The translations under genes and the position numbers were made by a program. 64,000 bases of DNA from NCBI GenBank assembly GCA_004193285.1, contig SECP01000045.1:1-64000 (forward strand). The letters are read 5' to 3'. Position 1 is the first letter of the stretch. Each line of letters opens with the position of its first letter. The DNA comes from Myxococcales bacterium (GTDB lineage Bacteria > Myxococcota_A > Polyangia > Polyangiales > Polyangiaceae). This document shows positions 45,404 to 54,332 of the stretch, piece by piece. The notes under the pieces were generated by a model. The model saw only the letters and a list, made by a program, of their open reading frames with translations. It did no database searches and was not told where the DNA came from.

Positions 45404-46927
45404 TCAGGGCAGGGTGGCGATGTTCGGGAGCGCGCCGTCGGCTCCGCGAGGCGCGGCGATGGCTTGGGCCGGTGTCACTGAGTACGTCACGTCACCGGTG
45501 TGCTTGACGCCGGATTCGAAGTTCGTCTCGTTGTCCCATGCGCCGCAGCCGGTGCACGTCACGTTGCCGGTGTTGTTGTTCAGATCGAACCCGACCGAGG
45601 GGTTGTCGAAGGCGAAGCACTTGCTCAGCTTATGGTCCGCCTTGTTGTCCGGCATGTCGTCGCGCTGGCCGCCCAGCTTGAAGCCATTGCCGTCGCTCGA
45701 TGAGCTCGACATCGGATGCTTCATGTCGAAGGCCCAGCAATTTTCGAGGGTGATGGCTTGGTTGGCGTAGAAGAAGTCCCAACCGTCGTCGGCGTTCTGG
45801 TAGGACCGGCAGCCGCGAAACTCGTTGCCAGGCCCGACTCGGTCCTTTGCCGCGAAGCCGTCCGCGTTCTCGCCATCCGTGACGGCGTCGAAGTTGCGGA
45901 ACGAATCGCAGTTGATGATCTTGTTGCGCGCGCCGAGCGAAGTGTCGGAGCCGAGCGCTTCCGGCACCGTGATCTGCAAGCCGGTGTCACCGCAGTCGTG
46001 GATCGACAGGTTTTCGAACGTGTTGTTCGAGCCCGCGATGTGAATGCAGTTGTCGGCCGCGTTTTTGATCTCGAGCCCGCGGATGTGCCAGTGGTGCGCC
46101 CAAAACAGGATGCCGCGCGCCCGCTGCACCGTCTCCGTGTTGCTGCCGGCTTTGGTCTTTTGGGGTTGAAAGTCGATGATGGGCCGGGTGCCCGCCACCG
46201 CCCAGATGCGAATCGGCTTGTCTGCCGTGCCATCTTGCACTTTGGCAGTCGGCAGCGGGCTCACGTTGTCCGAGCCAGGGGAGGCGTTCACCGAGGCCGA
46301 CTGAATCACGACCCGTGAATCGTAGGAGTGCGTGCCGGCCATCATCCAGATGGTGGTACCGGGCACGGCGAGCAGCGTGGCCTTTTGTAGAGTCTTGAGC
46401 GGGCTCGCCTGGGTACCCGAGTTGGTGTCCGCGCCCGCCGGCGAGACCCACAGCTCAGCGCCGTTGGGCGGCGCACCGCCCGAGCCTCCCGAACCGCCAG
46501 CACCGGCCTGCCCTGCACCGCCTGCGCCCCCACCACCGCTCCCCGCGCCTGCCGCGCCGCCTTGAGAGCCGCTTCCGCCAGCGCCTCCGGCTCCGCCCAC
46601 CGTGGCCCCAGCCGTCCCGCTGGCGCCGGCCGTGCTGCCGCCGCTAGCACCGCCGCCGCCAACTCCGCCGACCGTGCCCGAGCCGCCGACACTGGCCGTG
46701 CCGCCGACACTGGCCGTGCCGGCGACACTGGCCGTGCCGGCGACGCTGGCCGTGCCGCCGGTGGCGCTGCGCGTGCCGCCGCTTCCGCCGCCACCTTCCG
46801 GAAGGTCCGCTTCATCGCTGCAGCCTGCCAGGGCGCTGAGGGCGATCAGGCCGGCGCTGACTCCGAGCAGGAGTCCACGGCCAGGTTGGTGGGAGTAAGG
46901 CGTTCGAGAGGGGGTAATACGCGGCAT
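45404..46927 (-). CDS. Lipoprotein pectate lyase, PL9-like right-handed beta-helix
   Basis: GLLLGVSAGLIALSALAGCSDE lipobox; about 100 aa GGS linker; ELWVSPAGADTNSGTQASPLKTLQKA, GENADGFAAKDRVGPGNEFRGCRSYQNADDGWDFF, GNGFKLGGQ. Confidence 0.88.
   Translation of the reverse strand: MPRITPSRTPYSHQPGRGLLLGVSAGLIALSALAGCSDEADLPEGGGGSGGTRSATGGTASVAGTASVAGTASVGGTASVGGSGTVGGVGGGGASGGSTAGASGTAGATVGGAGGAGGSGSQGGAAGAGSGGGGAGGAGQAGAGGSGGSGGAPPNGAELWVSPAGADTNSGTQASPLKTLQKATLLAVPGTTIWMMAGTHSYDSRVVIQSASVNASPGSDNVSPLPTAKVQDGTADKPIRIWAVAGTRPIIDFQPQKTKAGSNTETVQRARGILFWAHHWHIRGLEIKNAADNCIHIAGSNNTFENLSIHDCGDTGLQITVPEALGSDTSLGARNKIINCDSFRNFDAVTDGENADGFAAKDRVGPGNEFRGCRSYQNADDGWDFFYANQAITLENCWAFDMKHPMSSSSSDGNGFKLGGQRDDMPDNKADHKLSKCFAFDNPSVGFDLNNNTGNVTCTGCGAWDNETNFESGVKHTGDVTYSVTPAQAIAAPRGADGALPNIATLP
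46680..46765 (-). repeat. About 18-bp tandem repeats encoding (GTASVA/G)n in the PL9 linker
   Basis: ccgacactggccgtgccg repeated about 4-5 times. Confidence 0.8.
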
Positions 46928-47191
46928 CGTGGTGATTGCTCTCGGTGGCGCCGCAGCCGCATAGAGGACCGCGCGAAAGTCCGGAGCTTTCGGGTAATGC
47001 GCGGGCGCGCTGAATCGATCATGAAAGGCCTACGAGTTTTCGGTGACGGCTCGAATTCTGGAACCGGTCCCATCGACTGTGACTTTGCGCTCCGTGTCAG
47101 CAGGCCCTGAGCGGAACGAGCAGCGCTGCCTCTGACGCGGCGGTCCGTCAACAGGGGATAATTACACGAAGAACGTTTCGCGACTCTCTCC

Positions 47192-47965
47192 TCAGGCATC
47201 CCACCGCTCGAGGTACGCGATCGCGATCTCGCGTAGGCGCTCCTTGCCAAAGCTGGGGTCGTGGCCGGCGTGGACCACGGCGACGTCGAGCTCCAGGAGC
47301 CGCCTGAGCGTTGCCACGTAGTCTTGGATGCTCGAGCCGGGCAAATCGAAAAGCAAGGGGCCGTCGTAGAGGGCGTCGCCCGAGAACAGCGTTTTGGTCG
47401 AGCCCTCCCAGAGCGCAATGCTTCCGGGGGAGTGACCGGGAAGATGCAAGACTTCGAACGTGCGATCACCGAGGTCGATGAGGTCACCATCGAGCACGGT
47501 GCCGGTGAGGGGAGCGCTCCGCACTGTGTAGTCATCGACCAGAAAGCCCGCGCTCGGTAGGGCAGTTAAAAAGTGCTCGGGCACTGCGTAGCCGGCCCCG
47601 CGCAGGCGCTGCACGAGCTCGTCGCCGAGGGCGCGCGCCGTGAGCCCGCCGAAGCCGCTTGGGCGCGATAGCTCCGCTAGCTCGTCCACGTGCGCGACGC
47701 GGCTCGTAAATTCGTACGCGCCCCCGATGTGATCGAAGTGACTGTGAGTCAGGACGCAGGTGACGGCTCGGTCGAGCAGGTCGCTCGCGGCTTCGCGCAA
47801 GCTGCAGATTCCCAAGCCCGTGTCGATCACCAAGTCCCGCTCGCGGCCCCGCACGTGCCACACGTTGCAACGCGCGAAAGGGTCGACGTGAGGCTCCGTT
47901 AGCAGGGTGACGCCATCGGCGAAGGTCTCTCGGCGAAACCACTGCTCGGCGATGGGTAGCGTCAT
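47192..47965 (-). CDS. MBL-fold metallohydrolase
   Basis: LVIDTGLG, TCVLTHSHFDHIGGAYEF, LHLPGHSPGSIALWEG, LFSGDALYDGP, VVHAGHDPSFG. Confidence 0.9.
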   Translation of the reverse strand: MTLPIAEQWFRRETFADGVTLLTEPHVDPFARCNVWHVRGRERDLVIDTGLGICSLREAASDLLDRAVTCVLTHSHFDHIGGAYEFTSRVAHVDELAELSRPSGFGGLTARALGDELVQRLRGAGYAVPEHFLTALPSAGFLVDDYTVRSAPLTGTVLDGDLIDLGDRTFEVLHLPGHSPGSIALWEGSTKTLFSGDALYDGPLLFDLPGSSIQDYVATLRRLLELDVAVVHAGHDPSFGKERLREIAIAYLERWDA

Positions 47966-48071
47966 GGCTCGCCGCGATGCTGCGCTGCGGGGCGCGAAGG
48001 AGCAAGGTCGCTTTCGGACCGTTTGCGGCAACGGGACGGAAACGTTGCCCCCTCATACTCGCACACCTGGC

Positions 48072-49139
48072 GTGAGCTCCGTAGTACCCACCATTCAGGT
48101 TGCGGCGACCGCCGGCATCCTCGAATACACCGCCGCCCGCGGGGGCGACGTCGCGTGGGTCATGCGCGAAGCCCAGCTCACTCACGAGGACTTGGCGCGC
48201 CCCGAGCAGCGCTTACCCCTGCGCAAGTTCGTCACGCTGATCGAAGCCGCCAGCCGCTCTACCGGTGATGATTGTTTTGGCGCACATTTGGGCCAAATCT
48301 GCGGACTTCGGGAGTTGGGGCTTCCCGGCTACCTGGCAAACTTCGCCGTCAGCGTGGAGCGCGCGCTAGCAAGCTTCGCTCGCTACTACTACCTGCTGGG
48401 CGACTCGACCGACGTGCGCTTCGACCGCCGGGATAGTCGAGTTTCTTTCACCTACCACGTGCTCGATCGCGAGAGCTGGCCCCGGCGGCAAGACGCCGAG
48501 CAAGTGCTGACCATGATCGTGTACCTGATTCGTGATTGGATCGGCCCGAGCTGGAGCCCGGACGCGGTTTGGTTCGAGCACGACCAACCGGCGAACGCGG
48601 CCGAGCTCGAGCGTATCTTGGGCTGCCCGCTCCGCTTCAACCGCGAAACGAACTCGGTTTGGTTCGATCAAGCGTCGGCCGCGCACGAAAATCCCAGAGC
48701 CGACGAGCGGTTGTTCCACCTGCTCTCCTGGTTCGCCGAAACGGTGATGGGCGGTGAGCCGCCGCGCGCCGGTCCGAGCGCTACCTTCCGCGACCAAGTC
48801 ATCGCCAGCATCGAGACGTGCGCCAATCTAGGTAACGCCACGATTCACTCGGTGTCACGCGCGCTCGGCTTGGAAGCGCGGACCTTTCAGCGCCGCCTAG
48901 AAGCCGAAAATAGCTCTTTCCGTGAGCTTTTCGAAACTTACTTGCAGCGTGAGTCCCAAAAGCTTCTAGCGCGTTCGGACTTGGCCGAAAAAGAGATCGC
49001 GGCTCGTCTCGGCTACGGCAGCCTGAACTCGTTCATCCGCGCCTTTCGGCGTTGGAACGGAGTCACCCCTGGCGAATGGCGTAATAAGCGCGCCACCCTG
49101 TCGCAGCTCGTGTCGTCCGCGGTACCTCGTTTGTCGTGA
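48072..49139 (+). CDS. AraC-family transcriptional regulator with N-terminal arabinose-binding-like domain
   Basis: GTG start VSSVVPTIQVAATAGILEYTAARGGDVAWVMREAQL...; C-term VSRALGLEARTFQRRLEAENSSFRELFETYLQRESQKLLARSDLAEKEIAARLGYGSLNSFIRAFRRWNGVTPGEWR. Confidence 0.9.
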   Translation: MSSVVPTIQVAATAGILEYTAARGGDVAWVMREAQLTHEDLARPEQRLPLRKFVTLIEAASRSTGDDCFGAHLGQICGLRELGLPGYLANFAVSVERALASFARYYYLLGDSTDVRFDRRDSRVSFTYHVLDRESWPRRQDAEQVLTMIVYLIRDWIGPSWSPDAVWFEHDQPANAAELERILGCPLRFNRETNSVWFDQASAAHENPRADERLFHLLSWFAETVMGGEPPRAGPSATFRDQVIASIETCANLGNATIHSVSRALGLEARTFQRRLEAENSSFRELFETYLQRESQKLLARSDLAEKEIAARLGYGSLNSFIRAFRRWNGVTPGEWRNKRATLSQLVSSAVPRLS

Positions 49140-49206
49140 GCTGACAGGTGCGTCAGGCATTCGGCCTGAGTCATAGTCACTTTGCCTCCCACGGCGCTCG
49201 AGCTCG

Positions 49207-50097
49207 ATGGCGATTTCCGGATCAAAAGACCTGGCCGTAGACACCGAGGCGCCGCTCCCCGAAGACGCGGGCGCGGCACCGGTGGAGCCGGCAGTGCGCA
49301 TGCGTACCCGTTGGTTCGAGCTGCGTCGCGACATCCCGGTCTGGGGTTACCGCACGTTGGCCGCGGGCGGGTTCGCCTTCATCGTCTTGTCGTGGGCGTG
49401 GCTCAGCCATCGCGATTTCGTCGACCCGGTGTTCCTTCCCTCGCCCGGCTCGGTGTGGGCGGCCGCGCGTGATCTGCTCGCCGACGAGAACCTGTGGCTG
49501 GACTTCAAGGCCAGCTTGCTCCGGGTGAGCGCGGGATTCCTGCTGGCGGCCCTGATGGGCGTGCCGCTCGGGATCCTGATGGGCTCGTTCAAAGTCTTCG
49601 AAGGGCTGCTCCAGCCGCTCACCGAGTTCGTCCGCTACATCCCCGTTCCGGCACTGATCCCCATCTTCATGGTGCTGTTCGGTATCGATGAGCTTTCCAA
49701 AATCATGTTGATTTGGGTGGGGACCTTTTTTCAGTTGGTGCTGATGGTCGCAGACGAGACGCGTCGCGTTCCCTACGAGCTCTTGCAGGTGAGCTACACG
49801 CTCGGGGCCAGACGGCGTGAGGTGCTGAGGCTGGTCATGTGGCGCTCCGCCATGCCTGGCATCTTCGACGCGCTCCGGCTCTGCAACGGCTGGGCGTGGA
49901 CGTACTTGGTGGTCGCGGAGCTCATCGCGGCCAACGAAGGCCTGGGCTACCGGTTGCTCAAGTTTTCGCGCTTCCTGCAGACGCCCAAGATCTGGGTCTA
50001 CCTGGTGCTGCTCGGCGTGATTGGCTTGGGCCTGGATCTCCTGTTTCGCATCCTCAATCGGCAGCTCTTTCATTGGGCAGAAACGGGCAAAGCGTGA
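49207..50097 (+). CDS. ABC transporter permease, NitT/TauT (SsuC/TauC) type
   Basis: FLPSPGSVWAAARDLLADENLWLDFKASLLRVSAGFLLAALMGVPLGILMGSF...FVRYIPVPALIPIFMVLFGIDELSKIMLIWVGTFFQLVLMVADE...VSYTLGARRREVLRLVMWRSAMPGIFDALRLCNGWAWTYLVVAELIAA. Confidence 0.93.
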   Translation: MAISGSKDLAVDTEAPLPEDAGAAPVEPAVRMRTRWFELRRDIPVWGYRTLAAGGFAFIVLSWAWLSHRDFVDPVFLPSPGSVWAAARDLLADENLWLDFKASLLRVSAGFLLAALMGVPLGILMGSFKVFEGLLQPLTEFVRYIPVPALIPIFMVLFGIDELSKIMLIWVGTFFQLVLMVADETRRVPYELLQVSYTLGARRREVLRLVMWRSAMPGIFDALRLCNGWAWTYLVVAELIAANEGLGYRLLKFSRFLQTPKIWVYLVLLGVIGLGLDLLFRILNRQLFHWAETGKA

Positions 50098-50942
50098 AGC
50101 TCGAGCTCCGCCAGCTGGCCAAAACTTATGCGGGCAAAAGCGGCCGCGTCGCGGCGCTGTTGCCCACGTCTTTCACGGTGGAGGAGGGAGCCTTCGTCAC
50201 GCTGCTCGGCCCCTCCGGCTGCGGAAAGTCGACGGCCCTGCGCATCGTCGCGGGGCTCGACGAGCCGACAGCGGGCCAGGTGTTACTCGACGGCGCGAAG
50301 GTTGCAGGTCCCGGCGCCGAGCGCGGCATGGTGTTTCAGAGTTACACGTTGTTTCCCTGGCTCAACGTGCTCGAGAACGCGCGCTTCAGCACGCACCTGA
50401 GCCGCAACCGGGCGGGCTCGAGCGGCGAGCAGTCCGCCGCGGTGTTGCAGCGCGCGCGCTCCTTGCTGGAGCTGATGGGCCTGAAGGATTTCGAACGCGC
50501 TTATCCGCGCGAGCTGAGCGGCGGGATGAAACAGCGCGTGGCCATCGCGCGAGCGCTGACCAACCGGCCCAAGGTGCTGCTGATGGACGAGCCGTTCGGG
50601 GCGCTCGACGCTCAGACGCGTGAAGAGATGCAGCAGCTCATGTTGCGCCTGCACGCACACGAACGGACCACGGTTCTCTTCGTTACCCACGACGTGGAAG
50701 AAGCGATCTACCTCTCATCGCGCATCCTGGTGTTCTCGGCGCGGCCAGGCCGCGTCGTCAGTGACATCACCGTGCCGTTCGGTCCGAGCGCGCTGCGTAG
50801 CCCGGAGCTCAAGCTCAGCCCGGAGTTTACCGCGCTCAAGCGCGAGCTGTTCGGTTTGCTCCACCCCGGAGCCAGCTCGCAAGAGGGCCGCGGCGCTCTA
50901 CTCGACCAGCTCGTAAGCCAAAAAAAGAGTGTGCACCCATGA
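50094..50942 (+). CDS. ABC transporter ATP-binding protein, NitT/TauT type
   Basis: FVTLLGPSGCGKSTALRIVAGLDEPTAG, FQSYTLFPWLNVLENARF, LSGGMKQRVAIARALTNRPKVLLMDEPFGALDAQTREEMQ; GTG start overlaps the permease TGA (GTGA). Confidence 0.95.
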   Translation: MKLELRQLAKTYAGKSGRVAALLPTSFTVEEGAFVTLLGPSGCGKSTALRIVAGLDEPTAGQVLLDGAKVAGPGAERGMVFQSYTLFPWLNVLENARFSTHLSRNRAGSSGEQSAAVLQRARSLLELMGLKDFERAYPRELSGGMKQRVAIARALTNRPKVLLMDEPFGALDAQTREEMQQLMLRLHAHERTTVLFVTHDVEEAIYLSSRILVFSARPGRVVSDITVPFGPSALRSPELKLSPEFTALKRELFGLLHPGASSQEGRGALLDQLVSQKKSVHP

Positions 50943-51910
50943 CGAAAATTCAACGCAGATCCGCGCTCGCCGCAATCCTGGTCGGAGCGAGCTCTGCCCT
51001 GCCCATGCCCGCCCATGCGGGGCCGGCACTGAAGCCGTACAAGGTGGGCTTCAACGCCTGGATTGGGTCAATCGCGTTCTTCGTCGCGCAGCAAAAAGGC
51101 TTCTTCAAGGAAGCCGGCCTGGACGTACAGACCAAGAGCTTCAGTGCTCCTGGGGACGGCCTGAAGCCGCTGTTGACCAATGATTTGGACGCAGTGCTCA
51201 GCACCGCTGACTGCGTGCTCACGGTGGTCGACAAGGCGCCCGGGCAGCTGAAAATCGTCTACCTCACCGACACTTCTTCCGGCGCCGACGCGATCGTCGC
51301 GAAGAAGGACATTCCGAACATCAAAGCGATGAAGGGCCGCAAGGTCGCGGCGACGCTCGGCCAGTGCAACCAGCTCTTGCTCGACAAGGCGCTGGAGAAA
51401 GCTGGCCTGACCGAGAAGGACATCCACCTAGTGAATATGAGCCCGGACGACGCGGGCGCTGCCTTCGCGGCCGGCCAAATCGACGTGGCCGTCACTTGGG
51501 AGCCGTGGATCACCAAGGTCTCGGGCGAGAAGAAGGGGCACGTCATCTTCAGCTCCAAAGACACTCCGATGCTGATTTTGGACGTGCTGGCGGTGAACAC
51601 CAAGGGCGCTGCCAAGAAGCCGGCCGAAACGCGCGCCTTCATCAAAGCGCTGAACCGCGGCTACGAATTCGTGCAGGCCCACCGGGACGAAGCGGCCGCT
51701 TTGGCCGGCAAGTCGCTCGAGCAAAAGCCCGAAGAGGTGAAGCCAATGCTCGACAAGGTCGACCTGTACGGCCCGCAAAAGAACCTGGAGCTCCTGGCGG
51801 GGCCGGCGGCGGCCGCCTCCAAGCAAGTCGCTCAGTTTTTCAAAGACCACAAGGTCAACGACACCCTCGTGGATACCAGCACGCTCTTCGACGCCCAGTA
51901 CCTCAAATGA
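50939..51910 (+). CDS. ABC transporter substrate-binding protein, NitT/TauT (SsuA/THI5-like)
   Basis: Signal MTKIQRRSALAAILVGASSALPMPAHA; KVGFNAWIGSIAFFVAQQKGFFKEAGLDVQTKSFSAPGDGLKPLLTNDLDAVLSTAD; ATGA overlap with the ATPase gene. Confidence 0.92.
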   Translation: MTKIQRRSALAAILVGASSALPMPAHAGPALKPYKVGFNAWIGSIAFFVAQQKGFFKEAGLDVQTKSFSAPGDGLKPLLTNDLDAVLSTADCVLTVVDKAPGQLKIVYLTDTSSGADAIVAKKDIPNIKAMKGRKVAATLGQCNQLLLDKALEKAGLTEKDIHLVNMSPDDAGAAFAAGQIDVAVTWEPWITKVSGEKKGHVIFSSKDTPMLILDVLAVNTKGAAKKPAETRAFIKALNRGYEFVQAHRDEAAALAGKSLEQKPEEVKPMLDKVDLYGPQKNLELLAGPAAAASKQVAQFFKDHKVNDTLVDTSTLFDAQYLK

Positions 51911-52578
51911 GCACGGATTTAGAGCGTGGCTCTGGCGGCACGGCGCTGTTGATGATCGACTTCCAGCGTGATTTTTGCGCGGAGGGTGGCTACTCCGATC
52001 GCTTTGCCGGCCTGGCGTGGGTCGAGCCAATCATCGCGCCGGCGCGAGAGCTGCTTCACGCCGCGCGCCGGGCCGGGCACTTGGTGGTGCATACCCGCGA
52101 GGGTTACGCGCCAGATCTTTCGGACTGCTCTCCCAACAAGCTCCTGCGCAGTCGCAAAGCGGGCAGTGAGATCGGCACCGTGGGTCCGATGGGCCGGCTC
52201 TTGATCCGAGGCGAGCACGGTCACGATATCATCGACGCCCTCGCCCCAGTCCCTGGTGAAATCGTGATCGACAAGGCGAGCTACGGCGCCTTTTGCGGCA
52301 CGAACCTCGAGTCCATCTTGCGCAGCCGCGGCATCGATACGCTCGTGTTCGCGGGCGTCACTGCAGACGTGTGCGTGCACACCACCTTGCGCGAGGCCTA
52401 TGATCGCTGGTTTTCTACCTACTACGTCAAAGATGCCATCTCCTGCTTCGATCCTGAAATCCGACGCGCCTGCGAAAAGATGATCGAAGAGGAGGGCGGT
52501 ATCTGGGGCACGCTTACCTGTGTGGAGGAGGTCGTCGGCGCGTGGGAGAAGGCGGGCGGCCTCTCACTCAGCGCCTGA
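51907..52578 (+). CDS. Isochorismatase-family cysteine hydrolase (biuret/triuret/ureidoacrylate-hydrolase-like)
   Basis: LLMIDFQRDFCAEGGYSDRF, VVHTREGYAPDLSDCSPNKLLRSR...IGTVGPMGRLLIRGEHGHDII, IDKASYGAFCGTNLESILRSRGIDTLVFAGVTADVCVHTTLREAYDR; catalytic D-K-C candidates present; ATGA overlap with the SBP. Confidence 0.9.
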   Translation: MSTDLERGSGGTALLMIDFQRDFCAEGGYSDRFAGLAWVEPIIAPARELLHAARRAGHLVVHTREGYAPDLSDCSPNKLLRSRKAGSEIGTVGPMGRLLIRGEHGHDIIDALAPVPGEIVIDKASYGAFCGTNLESILRSRGIDTLVFAGVTADVCVHTTLREAYDRWFSTYYVKDAISCFDPEIRRACEKMIEEEGGIWGTLTCVEEVVGAWEKAGGLSLSA

Positions 52579-52722
52579 AAGCGAAGCAACCTGCGCGGGC
52601 CTCGTCTCGACCCTTTCGCATCGTACTTATAGCCAGCCCGGTCGCGCGAGCAGCTGCAACCACTCCGCCATGGCCTATCGCATCGCCCGCAGTTCGAAAG
52701 GGGCGCACGCGGTGACGAGCGC

Positions 52723-53625
52723 TCAGCGGGGTTGGATGTCCGCGAGGCAGAAGTCGAAGGGTTGGTCGGCGGTACTGCTGCCGGGGACGACGACCGTGAC
52801 CTCGTGTACGTCCGTGCCGGCGGTAAACGGTTTGGACGGGTGAGCGACGTCACCCCAGCAATAGGTTTTGAAGTCCGCGAAGGGGATGAGGCCGGTGCCT
52901 CCCGCGGGCAGCGGAGCACAATAGCGGGTGTCGTTGCTCGCCATCTTTTGCTGAAGCTGAAGCCGCGCGCTGGCAGGGGGGGTGGTGACGCTGACGTAGA
53001 TGCCCGTGCCAGCCGCGAGCCATACGCCGCGAGGGCCCCCCATGGGATCGATCGCGTGAAAGGCGAGGCCGGCGAAGCTAGCGCTCATCGCGTTCTTCGC
53101 GACCGTGCCCTTGGCGCACGGTTGCGCGCCCCAGGCCGGCGTGCAACCAGCGGTATCACAGACGGGGGAAACGGTTGAGCCCAGCGCGTCGGCTATCGTG
53201 AAGACGTAGCCCTGCCAAGGGTCGCGTTTCAGGAAGCCGTCCGTAAAGAAGCCGGGCGGGCTTTCGACACCGCTTGCGCCAGCAGCGCCGCTTGCGCCAC
53301 CGCTGCTAGCGCCCCCGTTGTCGCCAACCGCGGCGGCCCCGGCCGAGCTCGCGCCGGACATCCCCCCCGTTCCGGCCGCGCCCCCCTTCACGTTGTTGGC
53401 ACCCGAAGCCGACGTGGAGTCGCTGCCGCTCGCACCGGCTGCGCCGCCAGCCGGCACTCCGCTACCGCCCCCGCCTCCGGACGGCAGCGCGCCGCTCGCG
53501 CCCGCGTTCGGAGAGGTGGGCGGCGATTCCGAATCGCTGGAGCAAGCTCCTGCGAAGAAAAGCGAAGCCGACAGGAAGACGCAACAATCGGTAAACGCAA
53601 AACGATGCGCGCGCGTGCTCGACAT
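52723..53625 (-). CDS. Lipoprotein with Gly/Ser/Ala linker and putative carbohydrate-binding-like C-terminal domain
   Basis: MSSTRAHRFAFTDCCVFLSASLFFAGACSSDSESP lipobox; FFTDGFLKRDPWQGYVFTIADALGSTVSP...FADFKTYCWG. Confidence 0.7.
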   Translation of the reverse strand: MSSTRAHRFAFTDCCVFLSASLFFAGACSSDSESPPTSPNAGASGALPSGGGGGSGVPAGGAAGASGSDSTSASGANNVKGGAAGTGGMSGASSAGAAAVGDNGGASSGGASGAAGASGVESPPGFFTDGFLKRDPWQGYVFTIADALGSTVSPVCDTAGCTPAWGAQPCAKGTVAKNAMSASFAGLAFHAIDPMGGPRGVWLAAGTGIYVSVTTPPASARLQLQQKMASNDTRYCAPLPAGGTGLIPFADFKTYCWGDVAHPSKPFTAGTDVHEVTVVVPGSSTADQPFDFCLADIQPR

Positions 53626-53849
53626 GAGCAGCCCTATACCGCACGTCGTCGACTGGTGCTCGCTCACTACGCGAGCTCCCCATTCATTTATTAGACTAGC
53701 GAATCGGGTGTGAAGCCAAGTGGATGCCCGCACAAATTTTCGTTAAGGATCGCGTCCTCCGTCCCCTATTGAGCTCTCGCTTGAATCAGCTGCTCCGCGT
53801 CCACCGACGAACGGAGATCACGTCAGCACGACCCTGTCGATTCCCAATC

Positions 53850-54272
53850 GGAGAAAATTGATCGACTCGCTCTTTCGCGGACACTTACCTCGATCGAACG
53901 ACTACTCCGGGCGAGGATCGGATCGAGCTCCCGGCAGCGTGTTTGAGTATTTCTGGAACCACCGTCATGTGCGAGAGGCTCTCGGCAGTGATCGTGGCTC
54001 GCGGCTATGACTCGGTGACCTGCGCGCCGGCTACGGACGGCAGATGCATCTGCGATGGGACCTTCGCTCGGGCAGGCGGGCTGGGCACGCTGTCATTCGA
54101 CCCTCAGGCGAACGGGTCTTTCATGACTTCGGGCAATATTCTCACCTTGGACGACGAGCTCAATGAACCGACGAGGTATCGATACTGCGCCTCCGCGAGC
54201 GAGCTGACGTTGCTGCCAGTTCCGAGCTTCGACGGTACCCTGCGAGGAACGGTGAATCTCGCCAAGCAGTGA
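53850..54272 (+). pseudogene. 5'-truncated fragment of a secreted Cys-containing protein
   Basis: Open frame SFADTYLDRTTTPGEDRIELPAACLSISGTTVMCERLSAVIVARGYDSVTCAPATDGRCICDGTF... with an upstream in-frame stop and no signal peptide; only TTG 53943 as start. Confidence 0.4.
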
Positions 54273-54332
54273 CCGATCGTCGGTCGCTGGCAGGATGCTC
54301 CGCCGCGCTCGGGGTCGCCTCGGCGCGGCGTG

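Noticed and set aside
45716-46318. 200-aa plus-strand ORF
   Set aside because: Antisense to the PL9 lyase; no independent support.
49222-50073. 283-aa minus-strand ORF
   Set aside because: Antisense to the ABC permease; Gln/His/Arg-rich shadow.
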